A stretch of DNA of 64,000 nt from VXYL01 sp965199875 (GTDB lineage: Bacteria; Pseudomonadota; Gammaproteobacteria; Pseudomonadales; Azotimanducaceae), in the NCBI GenBank assembly GCA_965199875.1, contig OZ241346.1, forward strand, positions 1,736,001 to 1,800,000. Direction: 5' to 3'. Every line of letters starts with the position of its first letter. Within the stretch, counting starts at the first letter, position 1. The position numbers were made by a program, and so were the translations under genes. The notes under the pieces are model-generated. The model saw nothing but the letters and a program-made list of their open reading frames with translations. It was not told the origin of the DNA and did no database searches. This document shows positions 1 through 9,287 of the stretch, piece after piece.

Positions 1-284
1 CGGCGCTTGTCGGCAAACGGCAACGTCTCGTAGAAGACGTCCATCAGATACGTCTTGCCGCGCCCGACGCCGCCCCAAAGGTAGAGCCCCGGCACGGGTT
101 CGACGCGGCGCCTGAGCGCCCGAGGCAGCCAGCTGCGGACGCGGTGGCGGTTGGCCGGCGCGCGCAGCAGCTGCCGCTGAAGCTTCGTCAGCCGCTCTGC
201 AACCGCGAACTGGGCAGGGTCCGAGACGAATCCCTGCGCCACGTTGCGGCGGTGGAGTTCCGCGGGCGTAGGCGGTGCCGTCAT
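1..284 (-). CDS. zapE: ZapE/AFG1-like cell division ATPase, N-terminal part
   Basis: Reading leftward from an ATG at 284 gives 94 residues before the window edge. They end in the P-loop GLYLWGGVGRGKTYLMDVF, which is characteristic of the ZapE/AFG1 ATPase family. The segment before it (about residues 10-65) matches the family's helical N-terminus, including the stretch RLTKLQRQL. ZapE is known as an ATPase that associates with the FtsZ ring at constriction. The C-terminus lies beyond the left edge. The gene follows hisD by 87 bases on the same strand and could be co-transcribed with it. Confidence 0.88.
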   Translation of the reverse strand, partial: MTAPPTPAELHRRNVAQGFVSDPAQFAVAERLTKLQRQLLRAPANRHRVRSWLPRALRRRVEPVPGLYLWGGVGRGKTYLMDVFYETLPFADKR

Positions 285-371
285 GGGCCGTTACGTTCGC
301 GGATTCTGTTGCGGGCTGCGGCTTTCGGGATCGGCAGGTTGTTGGCCGTCAACCGCCGGCGGCGCGCTGCG

Positions 372-1697
372 TCAGCTTGCCGCGTCGGCCGCGTTCGCCG
401 CCATGCGCGCCTCGGCCGCGGCGGCGTGGGCGGACAGACCTTCCGCGGCAGCGATGTTGGCCGCGATGGCCGCCAGCGGGCGCGCCGAATCCGCGCTGCT
501 GCGAAGGATGGAGGTGCGCTTCTGGAAGTCCACGACGCTGAGCGGCGAGGCGTAGCGGGCGGTGCCGAAGGTCGGCAGCACGTGGCTTGGCCCGGCGCTG
601 TAGTCGCCGAGCACCTCGGCGCACCAGCCACCGGCGAAGATCGCGCCGGCGTGGCGAATGCTCGGCAGCCAGGCGTCGGCGTCGCGCACGGCCAGTTGCA
701 GATGCTCCGGCGCGAAGCGGTTGGCGATGCGGCAGGCCTCGGCCAGGTGCCGTACCGCGATGAGCGCGCCGCGTTCGCGCAAGGAAGCACGGGCGATGTC
801 CGCCCGGGGCAGTTCCGGCAAGCGTTCTTCGATGCGCTTCTGCACGCGATCCAGATAGCCGGCGTCCGGGCACAGCAGCACCGCTTGCGCAGCCGCGTCG
901 TGTTCGGCCTGGGCGAGCAGATCCCAGGCGATCCAGTGCTCCGGCACGCTGCCGTCGGCGACGATCAGCACTTCGCTGGGGCCGGCGATCAGGTCGATGC
1001 CCACCGGCCCGAAGACCAGGCGTTTGGCGGCGGCGACGAACGCGCCGCCTGGCCCGACCACTTTGTCCACCCGGGGCACGGTCGCGGTGCCGAAGGCCAG
1101 CGCCGCGATGGCCTGGGCGCCGCCGACGCTGAACACCCGCTGCACGCCAGCCAGGTGCAGCGCGGCGAGAACGTGGGCGTTGCGTTGGCCGCCGGGGGTT
1201 GGCACCGTGGCGACCAGCTCGCCGACGCCGGCGACCTGCGCGGGAATCGCCGTCATCAGCACGGTGGACGGATACGCGGCCTGGCCGCCTGGCACGTAGA
1301 GGCCGACGCGGTCCAAGGGCGTGACGCGCAGGCCCAGCCGATTGCCGTGTTCGTCCTGGTACTCGAAGCCGCCGGTGGGCTGGCGCTCGTGGTAGTCGCG
1401 AATCCGCCGGGCGGCGTCTTCGAGGGCTTGCCGGTCCGCTGCGGCAAGCGCGTGCAGCGCATCTTGCAGTTCCCTGGGGTCGAGTTGCAGTCGCGCCGGG
1501 TCGTCCACCTCGAAACCGTCGTGCTGGCGGGTCAGCCGCAGCAGCGCGGCGTCGCCTTCGTCGCGCACCGCATCGACGATGCGGGCGGCTTCCCGGACGA
1601 CGGCTTCGGACTCCCGCGCGTTCCACGCCAGGAGGCCGGACAACTCGTCCTCGAAAGTCGGCTGCGCGGTGCTCAGACGCCGAATCGACGACGTCAT
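372..1697 (-). CDS. hisD: Histidinol dehydrogenase
   Basis: A 441-residue protein of normal family length that oxidises L-histidinol to L-histidine in two NAD-dependent steps, the end of histidine biosynthesis, in the cytosol. Visible signatures are VGLYVPGG, VGPGGAFVAAAKR, IAGPSEVL, the zinc-site region LLAQAEHDA, and RFAPEHLQL carrying the catalytic Glu-His pair. The ATG overlaps the end of ibaG by 4 bases, so the two are translationally coupled. No other his gene lies nearby. In many gammaproteobacteria murA and hisG lie between ibaG and hisD; here they are missing. Confidence 0.97.
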   Translation of the reverse strand: MTSSIRRLSTAQPTFEDELSGLLAWNARESEAVVREAARIVDAVRDEGDAALLRLTRQHDGFEVDDPARLQLDPRELQDALHALAAADRQALEDAARRIRDYHERQPTGGFEYQDEHGNRLGLRVTPLDRVGLYVPGGQAAYPSTVLMTAIPAQVAGVGELVATVPTPGGQRNAHVLAALHLAGVQRVFSVGGAQAIAALAFGTATVPRVDKVVGPGGAFVAAAKRLVFGPVGIDLIAGPSEVLIVADGSVPEHWIAWDLLAQAEHDAAAQAVLLCPDAGYLDRVQKRIEERLPELPRADIARASLRERGALIAVRHLAEACRIANRFAPEHLQLAVRDADAWLPSIRHAGAIFAGGWCAEVLGDYSAGPSHVLPTFGTARYASPLSVVDFQKRTSILRSSADSARPLAAIAANIAAAEGLSAHAAAAEARMAANAADAAS

Positions 1698-1921
1698 CGC
1701 GCTTCCGCAGGGGTGCTGGCCTTGATCGTCACCGCATGGATGGCGCCGGAAGCGATGAGATCGTCGATGGCCGCGTAGACCGCCTGCTGGCGCTTGACGC
1801 GGTTCATTCCCTCGAACTGCGCAGCGACGACGCGCAGCTCGAATCGACTGCCTTCGCCCGCCACCGCCACTTCGGCACCGTCGAGGGCTTGTTCGATGCG
1901 CGTCTTGATGTCTTCGATCAT
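1694..1921 (-). CDS. ibaG: BolA/IbaG family protein
   Basis: A 75-residue BolA-fold protein. The motif RFELRVVAAQFEGMNRVKRQQAVYA is the BolA helix-turn-strand core (given here in two parts: RFELRVVAAQFEG and MNRVKRQQAVYA). BolA-type proteins partner monothiol glutaredoxins in Fe-S handling, and IbaG is linked to acid stress. The start at 1921 was chosen because it gives the compact family length; the frame stays open upstream, but that extension has no BolA similarity. The 3' end overlaps the hisD start by 4 bases. Confidence 0.85.
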   Translation of the reverse strand: MIEDIKTRIEQALDGAEVAVAGEGSRFELRVVAAQFEGMNRVKRQQAVYAAIDDLIASGAIHAVTIKASTPAEAR

Positions 1922-2066
1922 GGCCTCTCCAACTCGTCTCGGCAGCGCTCCCGGCGCACCGCTGCCGCCGTCGCCGGCGCGATTGTAGAACAGGCCCGCC
2001 GGTGTCGCGTGTGCTACTTTAGGTAACGCTCGAAGCAACGCCTTGGCCGAATGAACGACGCGCGCG

Positions 2067-3053
2067 ATGCCCGTCCTGGAGATGCTCAACACGCTGGCCC
2101 ACGAATTTCCATTCGTGACGCTGGTCGTGGGCTTCTGCGCGTTGATCTGGAGCGCCGACCGCTTCGTCAACGCCTCGGCCGCCGCGGCCAAGAACCTGGG
2201 CGTCTCCAAGGTCGTCATCGGCCTCACCTTCGTGGCCGTCGGCACTTCTGCGCCGGAAATCATGGTCGGCATCCAGGCGTGCCTGAAGGGCACCGGCGAA
2301 CTCGCCATCGGCAACGCCATCGGCTCGAACATCGCCAACATCGGCCTCGTCCTCGGCGTCACCGCGCTGGTGCGGGAACTGCCGTTTCGGAGATCGACGC
2401 TGAAGCGGGAAATACCGTGGCTGATCGGCGCCACGCTGCTCGCGCTGGCGTGTCTGTTCAACCGCTATCTGGGCGTGCTCGACGGCGTTGCGCTGCTCGC
2501 CGGGCTCGGCTTCGTGCTCTACCGCCTGAAGGCCGGCAGTGCGGATTCGCTGCCCGAGTCGCTTCAAAACGAGCTGAACGAACTGCCGGACATGGCCTCC
2601 GGCATCGCGGCGATCTGGTTTCTGGCGGGCCTCGCCGTGCTGCTGCTGTCGGCGCATGCGCTGGTCGAGGCGGCCAGCGAGGTCGCCGTGCGGTTCAACG
2701 TCAGCCCGGTGGTGATCGGCCTCACCATCGTCGCCATCGGCACCAGTCTGCCGGAGCTGTCGGTAACCATCACCGCGGCGCTGCGCGGCCACGCCGACAT
2801 GGCCATCGGCAACGTCGTCGGCTCCAACATCCTGAATATCCTTGCCGTGCTGGCGATTCCCGCCTTGATGGCGCCCCAGCCCATCGGCATCAGCGTGCTG
2901 TGGCGCGACTACGGCATGATGGTGGCGCTGACCGCGCTGTTGACGCTGTTCGCCTACGGCATCGGCTCGCGCAAGGTGATCACGCGCTTCGAGGGCGTGG
3001 TGCTGGTGGCGGCCTGGATCGGCTTCACCTACCTCGCCTACCACCAGGACTGA
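2067..3053 (+). CDS. yrbG: Calcium/sodium antiporter YrbG
   Basis: A 328-residue inner-membrane cation exchanger of the CaCA superfamily. The two inverted alpha-repeats are plain: GTSAPE with GNAIGSNIANI in the first half and GTSLPE with GNVVGSNILNI in the second, inside roughly ten hydrophobic segments. An acidic and polar stretch near the middle (about residues 160-180) would be the loop joining the halves. It heads the kdsC-lpt-rpoN block as in Escherichia coli, except that kdsD, normally next, is absent. The kdsC start follows after one base. Confidence 0.93.
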   Translation: MPVLEMLNTLAHEFPFVTLVVGFCALIWSADRFVNASAAAAKNLGVSKVVIGLTFVAVGTSAPEIMVGIQACLKGTGELAIGNAIGSNIANIGLVLGVTALVRELPFRRSTLKREIPWLIGATLLALACLFNRYLGVLDGVALLAGLGFVLYRLKAGSADSLPESLQNELNELPDMASGIAAIWFLAGLAVLLLSAHALVEAASEVAVRFNVSPVVIGLTIVAIGTSLPELSVTITAALRGHADMAIGNVVGSNILNILAVLAIPALMAPQPIGISVLWRDYGMMVALTALLTLFAYGIGSRKVITRFEGVVLVAAWIGFTYLAYHQD

Positions 3054-3054
3054 C

Positions 3055-3588
3055 GTGGACGACGCCCTCGCGTCGAGCGTCCCGGCCGCCGTACTCGAAC
3101 GCGCGCGACGGGTGCTGCTGCTGATTCTGGACGTCGACGGCGTGCTCACCGATGGCCGCCTCCACTACGCCGACGACGGCAGCGAAACCAAGGCCTTCTA
3201 CGCCCAGGACGGCAGCGCCATCAAGCGCTTGCAGGCCGCTGGCGTCGCGGTGGCGATCATCAGCGGGCGCCGATCGCGGGCCGCGCGCCGTCGCGCCGGG
3301 GAACTCGGCATCGCCCATCTGTACGAGGGCGCCGAAGACAAGGCGGCGGCGCTGGCGCAGCTGTGCGACGCCAGCAAGGTGCAGGCCGCGCAGATGGCGC
3401 ACGTTGGCGACGACCTGCCGGACCTGCCGCTGTTCGAGCGGGTGGGCCTGTCTTGCGCGGTGGCGGACGGACATCCAGCCGTGCTTGGCAAGGCGCACTA
3501 CGTTACGGCGCGGCGCGGTGGCCAAGGCGCGGTGCGCGAAGTGTGCGATCTCATTCTCTTCGCCCGCGGCGGCGACACGGCGCAGTAG
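3055..3588 (+). CDS. kdsC: 3-deoxy-D-manno-octulosonate 8-phosphate phosphatase
   Basis: A 177-residue HAD-superfamily phosphatase that removes phosphate from Kdo-8-phosphate to supply Kdo for the LPS inner core. Motif I is LDVDGVLTDG with the nucleophile and acid/base aspartates, motif II is IISGR, and motif IV is VGDDLPD. It lacks a cap domain, as KdsC does. The start is GTG, one base after the yrbG stop. The next gene, lptC, starts directly after its stop codon, so the block reads as one operon. Confidence 0.94.
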   Translation: MDDALASSVPAAVLERARRVLLLILDVDGVLTDGRLHYADDGSETKAFYAQDGSAIKRLQAAGVAVAIISGRRSRAARRRAGELGIAHLYEGAEDKAAALAQLCDASKVQAAQMAHVGDDLPDLPLFERVGLSCAVADGHPAVLGKAHYVTARRGGQGAVREVCDLILFARGGDTAQ

Positions 3589-4275
3589 TTGAACGAGTCC
3601 GCCAGCAAAGTGGCGCACTCTCGGCAGCGGCGCCGGCGCGCTCGGCGCAACGGCAAGCTGGCCGCCGCGCCGGTCTGGTTCGGCCTGGGCCTGGTTGCCG
3701 CGGGATTCGCCGTCTTGGCCGTCGTCGTGGCGCCCGACGACGTGGCGTTGGAAGTGCCGCCGGACTTCGCCGACGAACCGGACCTCTTCATCGAGGACGG
3801 CGTAGTCAGCCAGTACCGCGAGGACGGCTCGCTGCACTTTCGCCTGCGCTCGGAGCGCATCACCCATTTCGAGCGCGACCGCGAGGACCGCGACGGCATC
3901 GCCGAGTTGGCGCAGCCGAACTTGGAGCTGCACGCTTCCGAGTGGCCCGAACCCTGGCACGTTCGCGCCGCCAGCGGCGATCTGCGCACCGCTGCCGCAG
4001 CCGCCGGCAGCGAGGAACGGCTGAATCTGCGCGGCGACGTGGTTCTGCGTCAAGAGCGCGGCGGCGACGGCTTCGTCGAAGTGCGAACCAGCCTCTTGAC
4101 GCTCTACCCCGACCGCCAACTCGCGCAGACGGATCAGCCTGTTATCATCGCCAGCGAAGCCGCCCGCGCCAGCGCCGCCGGCCTGGAAGCCAATCTGCGC
4201 AGCGGCGAGATGAAGCTGCTCTCTTCCCCCAGCCAACGGGTAGCCGTCGTTGTTGAACGCCTTGAACCACGCTAG
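3589..4275 (+). CDS. lptC: LPS export system protein LptC
   Basis: A 228-residue single-pass inner-membrane protein. A basic N-terminus is followed by a transmembrane helix at about residues 28-48, then a periplasmic beta-jellyroll domain. LptC receives LPS from LptBFG and passes it to LptA. Sequence conservation is low as usual for LptC, so the call rests on architecture and on its place between kdsC and lptA. The start is TTG, immediately after the kdsC stop; no better start leaves the basic N-terminus intact. The 3' end overlaps lptA by 26 bases. Confidence 0.88.
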   Translation: MNESASKVAHSRQRRRRARRNGKLAAAPVWFGLGLVAAGFAVLAVVVAPDDVALEVPPDFADEPDLFIEDGVVSQYREDGSLHFRLRSERITHFERDREDRDGIAELAQPNLELHASEWPEPWHVRAASGDLRTAAAAAGSEERLNLRGDVVLRQERGGDGFVEVRTSLLTLYPDRQLAQTDQPVIIASEAARASAAGLEANLRSGEMKLLSSPSQRVAVVVERLEPR

Positions 4276-4827
4276 CCGCTGCCCTCGCGTCCCGGCGGTC
4301 GCGGCAGGACGAGCGCGCAGTCGACGCGCCCTGCGCCGCTGGACTTGCGCACTGGCGCTCGGCATGGCGCTGCCGGCGCTGCCGCTGCCGGAGGACAGCG
4401 CGCAGCCCATACGCATCCAAGCGGACGAAGGCAGCTTTCACCCGCAGGGAGGCGTGTCCGTGCTCACCGGTTCCGTGCAGATCGAGCAGGGCACGCTGCG
4501 CGTCGAAGCGCACCACGTCACCATCGAGAGCCGCGAACAGCGCATCGAGCGCATCGTCGCCGAAGGCCGCCCGGACAACCCCGCCACCTTCCGCCAACGC
4601 ATCGATCCGGACGAACCCGTCGTCAGCGCCAAGGCGCAGCGCATCGACTACCGGGTTGTCGAAGAACGGCTGCGGCTGAGCGGCGACGCGCAGGTGGTCG
4701 GCAACCAGCGCGAGGTTTCGGGGGCGGAGATCGTGTGGGACATCAAGGCTGGCCGCGTGGACGCGAGTTCCGAGAAGCCCGGTGGCGTTCGACTGAAGTG
4801 GCGGCCCGAGCAAGCTCCGGCTGGCGA

Positions 4828-4831
<4 letters not shown>
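4250..4831 (+). CDS. lptA: LPS transport periplasmic protein LptA
   Basis: A 193-residue periplasmic OstA-family protein that bridges LptC and LptD. An Arg-rich N-terminus and the hydrophobic run CALALGMALPALPL form a signal peptide, followed by the OstA beta-jellyroll (IRIQADEGSF, LTGSVQIEQG, then VSAKAQRIDYRV). The start is taken as TTG inside the lptC 3' end; another start a few codons away is possible. The stop overlaps the lptB ATG, so translation is coupled. Confidence 0.9.
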
Positions 4832-5558
<727 letters not shown>

Positions 5559-5559
<1 letters not shown>

Positions 5560-7058
5560 TGAAGCAAACCCTCTCGCTGAAGCTCGGCCAGCGTCTGGCG
5601 ATGACGCCGGAGCTGCATCAGGCCATTCAGCTGATGCGGCTGTCGGCGCCGGAACTGAAGGCGGAGGTGCGCAACATCGTCGAATCCAACCCCATGCTGA
5701 CCCTTGACGAGGACGAAGGCGAAGAAGACGGCCAGGACGATCTTGAACCCGGCGAGTTCGCCGAGACCGAGGGCGAAGCGGCCAGCGAGTTCGATGGCGA
5801 AACCGCCCCCGCGGACGTCGGCTCGGAGGCAGACGAAACCATCGAGGCCATCCCCGAGGATCTGCCGGTGGACGTCTCCTGGGACGAGGTGTACCAGCCA
5901 AGCGCGGGCTCGACCATGACGACAGCGCGAGACGATGACGACACCGCCTTCGAAGAGCGCAACAGCGTCGCCGAGACGCTGCGCGACCACCTGCTTTGGC
6001 AGTTGAATCTGACCCGCTTCTCGGAGCGAGATCGACAGGCCGCCCTCGCCATCATCGAGAGCATCGACGACGACGGCATGCTTCACGCCGCCGACGACGA
6101 TCTGCTCGCCGCGCTGCCGGCGGAGCTGCGCTACGGCGCGGACGAACTGCAGGCCGTGCTGAAGCGCGTGCAGCGCTTCGACCCGCCCGGCGTCGGCGCC
6201 CGCAGCGTCGAAGAGTGCCTGCTGCTGCAACTCGAACAGCTTGCCGAGCAAACTCCTTGGCGCAAGCAGGCGATGGAGCTGTTGACGCACCACGCCGCAC
6301 TGCTGGTCAAGGGCGATCCGGTGGCGCTGGCGCGACGCTGCAAGATCGGCACCGACGAACTGGAGCACGTGATGACGCTGCTGCAATCGCTCAATCCCCG
6401 CCCCGGCGCCGCCATCGGCGACAGCGACGTCGCGCACGTGGAACCCGACGTGACGGTGGCCAGGAAGGACGGCCGCTGGGTGGTGGAGCTGAACCAGGAG
6501 GCAGCGCCGCCGGTGCGGGTCCGCAGCGACTACGCCGGCCTCGTCAACCGGGTCGCCAAGGATGCCGACAACCAGTACCTGAAGGACAACCTGCACGACG
6601 CCAAGTGGTTTCTGAAGTGCCTGCAGTACCGCAACGAAACGCTGCTGCGCGTCGCCGCGGAGATCGTCGAGCGGCAGCGCGGTTTCTTGGAGCATGGCGA
6701 AGAGGCGATGCAGCCGCTGGTGCTGTCCGACATCGCCGAAGCGGTGGAGCGCCACGAATCCACCGTCTCCCGGGTCACCACGCGCAAGTACATGGCGACG
6801 CCGCGGGGGATCTTCGAGCTGAAGTTCTTCTTCTCGAGCCACGTTGCCGCCGCCAACGGCGTCGAGGTGTCGAGCACCGCCATACGCGCGCTGGTGAAGA
6901 AGCTCATCGCCGAAGAAGACCGCCAGAAGCCGCTTTCCGATCTGAAGATCGCCGCGCTGCTCAAAGAGCGCGACATCGAGGTGGCGAGGCGCACCGTCGC
7001 CAAGTACCGCGAATCTCTGGCGATTCCCGCATCCAACGAGCGCAAGCGGCTGCTGTAG
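5559..7058 (+). CDS. rpoN: RNA polymerase sigma-54 factor
   Basis: A 499-residue sigma-54. Region I is recognisable in LGQRLAMTPELHQAIQLMRL, followed by an acidic region II (about residues 50-120) and the core-binding and DNA-binding regions. The RpoN box ARRTVAKYRE lies near the C-terminus. ATG at 5559 overlaps the lptB stop (ATGA) and is preferred over a TTG three bases earlier. In E. coli hpf follows on the same strand; here hpf is on the opposite strand and meets rpoN end to end. Confidence 0.97.
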
Positions 7059-7094
7059 CCCTTTGCACCTCCGCCAAGTGGCGCGGCCGAATGG

Positions 7095-7110
7095 CGGGCC
7101 GTCCGGCCCG
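7095..7110. terminator. GC hairpin between convergent rpoN and hpf
   Basis: A perfect 6-bp all-GC stem (CGGGCC/GGCCCG) with a 4-base loop lies in the 66-base gap between the two convergent stops. There is no T-run on either strand, so a role as an intrinsic bidirectional terminator is only suggested by position. Confidence 0.35.
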
Positions 7111-7124
7111 TCGAACGGGGCCCC

Positions 7125-7421
7125 TCAGACGCGATGGCTGGCGATCTTCTCCTTGTGCTTGATCAGCTGGCGATCGAGCTTGTCGGCCAGCGAATCGATG
7201 GCGGCGTAGAGGTCGTCGGCTTCCGCATCGGCGAAGATCTCCTGGCCATGCCCGGCGTGGACGATGGCCTCGGCGAACTGCGTGGTCTTGTTCACCGCCA
7301 AGACGACCTGGACGTTGGTGATGTGGTCGTAGTGCCGCTCCAGGCGCCCGACCTTGGTCGTGACGTAGTTGCGAAGCGCTTCGGTGACGTTCAAGTGGCG
7401 TCCGGTAATGCTCAACTGCAT
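7125..7421 (-). CDS. hpf: Ribosome hibernation promoting factor, short form
   Basis: A 98-residue HPF/RaiA-family protein that binds the small ribosomal subunit and promotes 100S dimers in stationary phase. It starts MQLSITGRHLNVTEALRNYV and contains HAGHGQEIFADAEADDLYAAID, shown here as HAGHGQEIFA and DDLYAAID. The length fits short HPF, with no C-terminal dimerisation domain. An AAGGA ribosome site sits just upstream. It is the last gene of a leftward ptsN-HPr-hpf unit, after a 145-base gap from the HPr gene that includes short direct repeats of TGGCT. Confidence 0.94.
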   Translation of the reverse strand: MQLSITGRHLNVTEALRNYVTTKVGRLERHYDHITNVQVVLAVNKTTQFAEAIVHAGHGQEIFADAEADDLYAAIDSLADKLDRQLIKHKEKIASHRV

Positions 7422-7566
7422 GTGCGTGTCCTTCTTCTGGCTATGGCTGGCTGGCTATGGCTGGCTTCTCCAGCCATGCTGGCGGTTGCTGCTTGCAGGC
7501 GGCAAGCCGTTCGATGAATGCGTGACTCGCGGACTCTCGGGGCGGCGTCGGCGCAGCATGGCCGCG

Positions 7567-7839
7567 CTACTCCGCTTCGCCGAAGCGGTCGGCGAAGAGC
7601 TTGACAACGGCTTGGAAGGCCTCGTCTTCGTCCGCCCCGTCGCAAGACAGCTGCAAGGCTGCGCCGCACACCGCCTCGAGCATCATGACCGCCATGATGC
7701 TCTTGGCGTCCACCAGCCCGCCCTCCCTGCTGCCAATGCGAATGCTAGACGCGAACGACTTGGTGGTTCTTACCAGCTTGGAAGCGGCACGCGCATGCAA
7801 GCCCAGCTTGTTGACGATCTGGACTTCGCCCGTCAACAC
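7567..7839 (-). CDS. ptsO: HPr-like phosphocarrier, PTS-Ntr (NPr)
   Basis: About 90 residues of HPr fold. NKLGLHARAASKLV carries the phospho-accepting histidine, and DAKSIMAVMML is the region around the regulatory serine. In the nitrogen PTS the phosphate passes from EI-Ntr to this protein and on to PtsN. The start is a GTG (or the TTG right after it) ten bases past the ptsN stop. The rapZ gene usually found between ptsN and this gene is missing, and ptsP is not in the window. Confidence 0.9.
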   Translation of the reverse strand: MLTGEVQIVNKLGLHARAASKLVRTTKSFASSIRIGSREGGLVDAKSIMAVMMLEAVCGAALQLSCDGADEDEAFQAVVKLFADRFGEAE

Positions 7840-7849
7840 GATGCCCGTC

Positions 7850-8323
7850 TTATTCGTGCTGCGCGTCGGCGAGCTGGTCTTGCAGCCCGTCGAACAGTTC
7901 CCGATCGGTCGCGGCGCGACGCAACGTCGCCAGGTTGACGGCATCGTCGAAGACCCGCGCCAGCGCTCCAAGGATTTCCAGATGGACGCGCTGTTCGTGT
8001 CGCGGCACGGCGAGCACGAACAGCAGGTCTACTGCCTGATCGTCCGGCGCGTCGAAGTCCAAGGCGGTGCGGGTTCGCAAGCAGCAGGCGGCCGGTGCGC
8101 GGCAGTGCTCGAATCGGCAGTGGGGGATGGCCACCCCCTCGCCCAAGCCCGTGGAACCAAGCCGCTCGCGATCCAGGAGGCCCTTGAGCAGCAGGCGGGC
8201 GTCGATTTCCTGCCGGCAGCCGGCCAGCAGTTCGCTGGCCTTGGCCAAAGCGGCCTTCTTGGAGTGGGCATCGACATCCACCAACGCGCAATCCGGTGCC
8301 AGGATTTGCCGAAAGTCGATCAC
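7850..8323 (-). CDS. ptsN: Nitrogen PTS enzyme IIA
   Basis: A 157-residue EIIA-Ntr regulator. The phosphorylation site is the histidine in GVAIPHCRF, and the fold continues with DQAVDLLFVLAVP and the C-terminal helices. It is known to control potassium transport and stress responses through its phosphorylation state. The start is GTG (VIDFRQIL), with AAGGA seven bases upstream; the open frame extends further but without family similarity. It heads the leftward ptsN-HPr-hpf unit. Confidence 0.92.
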   Translation of the reverse strand: MIDFRQILAPDCALVDVDAHSKKAALAKASELLAGCRQEIDARLLLKGLLDRERLGSTGLGEGVAIPHCRFEHCRAPAACCLRTRTALDFDAPDDQAVDLLFVLAVPRHEQRVHLEILGALARVFDDAVNLATLRRAATDRELFDGLQDQLADAQHE

Positions 8324-8492
8324 TCGCGTCCTTGAACTGCGGAACGGCACCTTGGCCCGACAACGCGGATTTTGGCACAAGCCGCGTCGACTGGCCAACC
8401 TTCTTGCGACGCTGCGACGCCGCCAAGCGCATCGCCACGTGCAACACCCCGGCCTTCTTCGTCGTATGATCGGCCAAAGAGGGGCACCGCTC

Positions 8493-8564
8493 ATGAACGA
8501 ACCGTTCGACCGCCGCAGCGCCGCGGGTTTCAACGACTCCGCCCGGCCCGTCCGTACTGGCTGA
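8493..8564 (+). CDS. Possible 23-residue leader peptide
   Basis: A short frame MNEPFDRRSAAGFNDSARPVRTG with a GAGG-containing ribosome site upstream ends 12 bases before the next gene. Only position and the ribosome site support it; it may be chance. The rest of the 8324-8576 gap shows nothing else. Confidence 0.22.
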   Translation: MNEPFDRRSAAGFNDSARPVRTG

Positions 8565-8576
8565 CGGCGAACGATC

Positions 8577-9287
8577 GTGCAGGCCGGCGGCATCGGCGAG
8601 CTGAACGAACGCTCTTTGCATCGCGCCCTTAAGAAGCGCTACGCGGTACCCGGCAGCAGCCTCGAACAGGCCGTCGACGGCTATGTCGCGGACGTGGTGA
8701 TCGGCAACCGCATCGTCGAAGTCCACACCGGCGTCTTTTCCGGGATCAAGAAGAAGCTGGCGCATCTGCTCGAGGGCTTTGCGGTGACGCTGGTACATCC
8801 GATCGCGCTGGACCGCTACATCGTCAAGCTGCCGGACGCGGCCGGCGCCCCCGCTTCGCGGCGCAAGTCGCCCAAGCACGGCTCGGTCTTCTACGTCTTC
8901 GGCGCCTTGGCCAGCATGCCGCGACTCCTGGCCCACCCGAATCTGACGCTGGACATCGTGCTGACCGTGGAAGAGGAGATTCGCGTCGCCGAGCCGGGCC
9001 GCCGTCGACGCCGACGCGGTTGGCGCAGCATCGACCGGCGCCTGGTGGAAGTGGCCGAAACGCACCGCATCACCGTCATGGCGGACCTCTTCGCCATGCT
9101 CGATGCGCACTTGCCGGAGACGTTCACCACCCGCGACCTGGCCGTGGCGATGAACGTCCCGCGGCGCCTGGGCCAGCAAGCCGCGTACTGCTTCCGCGAG
9201 GCGGGCGTTGCCGAGGTTTGCGCCAAGGACGGCAACGCGCTGGTCTATCGACGCAGCGGCAACGCGCGCGAGGCGCTGCCTCGCTAG
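8577..9287 (+). CDS. Hypothetical protein, nuclease-like fold plus winged helix
   Basis: A 236-residue protein of unknown function. The N-terminal half has the spacing of a restriction-endonuclease-like core: Asp in DGYVADVV, then EVHTGVF where a Glu-x-His replaces the usual Glu-x-Lys, then a helix GIKKKLAHLL. The second half (about residues 130-225) looks like a winged helix, ending FREAGVAEVCAKDG. It resembles a widespread hypothetical family with an EVQTRNF-type motif. The start is GTG at 8577. Its stop overlaps the end of the next, convergent gene by four bases. Confidence 0.7.
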   Translation: MQAGGIGELNERSLHRALKKRYAVPGSSLEQAVDGYVADVVIGNRIVEVHTGVFSGIKKKLAHLLEGFAVTLVHPIALDRYIVKLPDAAGAPASRRKSPKHGSVFYVFGALASMPRLLAHPNLTLDIVLTVEEEIRVAEPGRRRRRRGWRSIDRRLVEVAETHRITVMADLFAMLDAHLPETFTTRDLAVAMNVPRRLGQQAAYCFREAGVAEVCAKDGNALVYRRSGNAREALPR

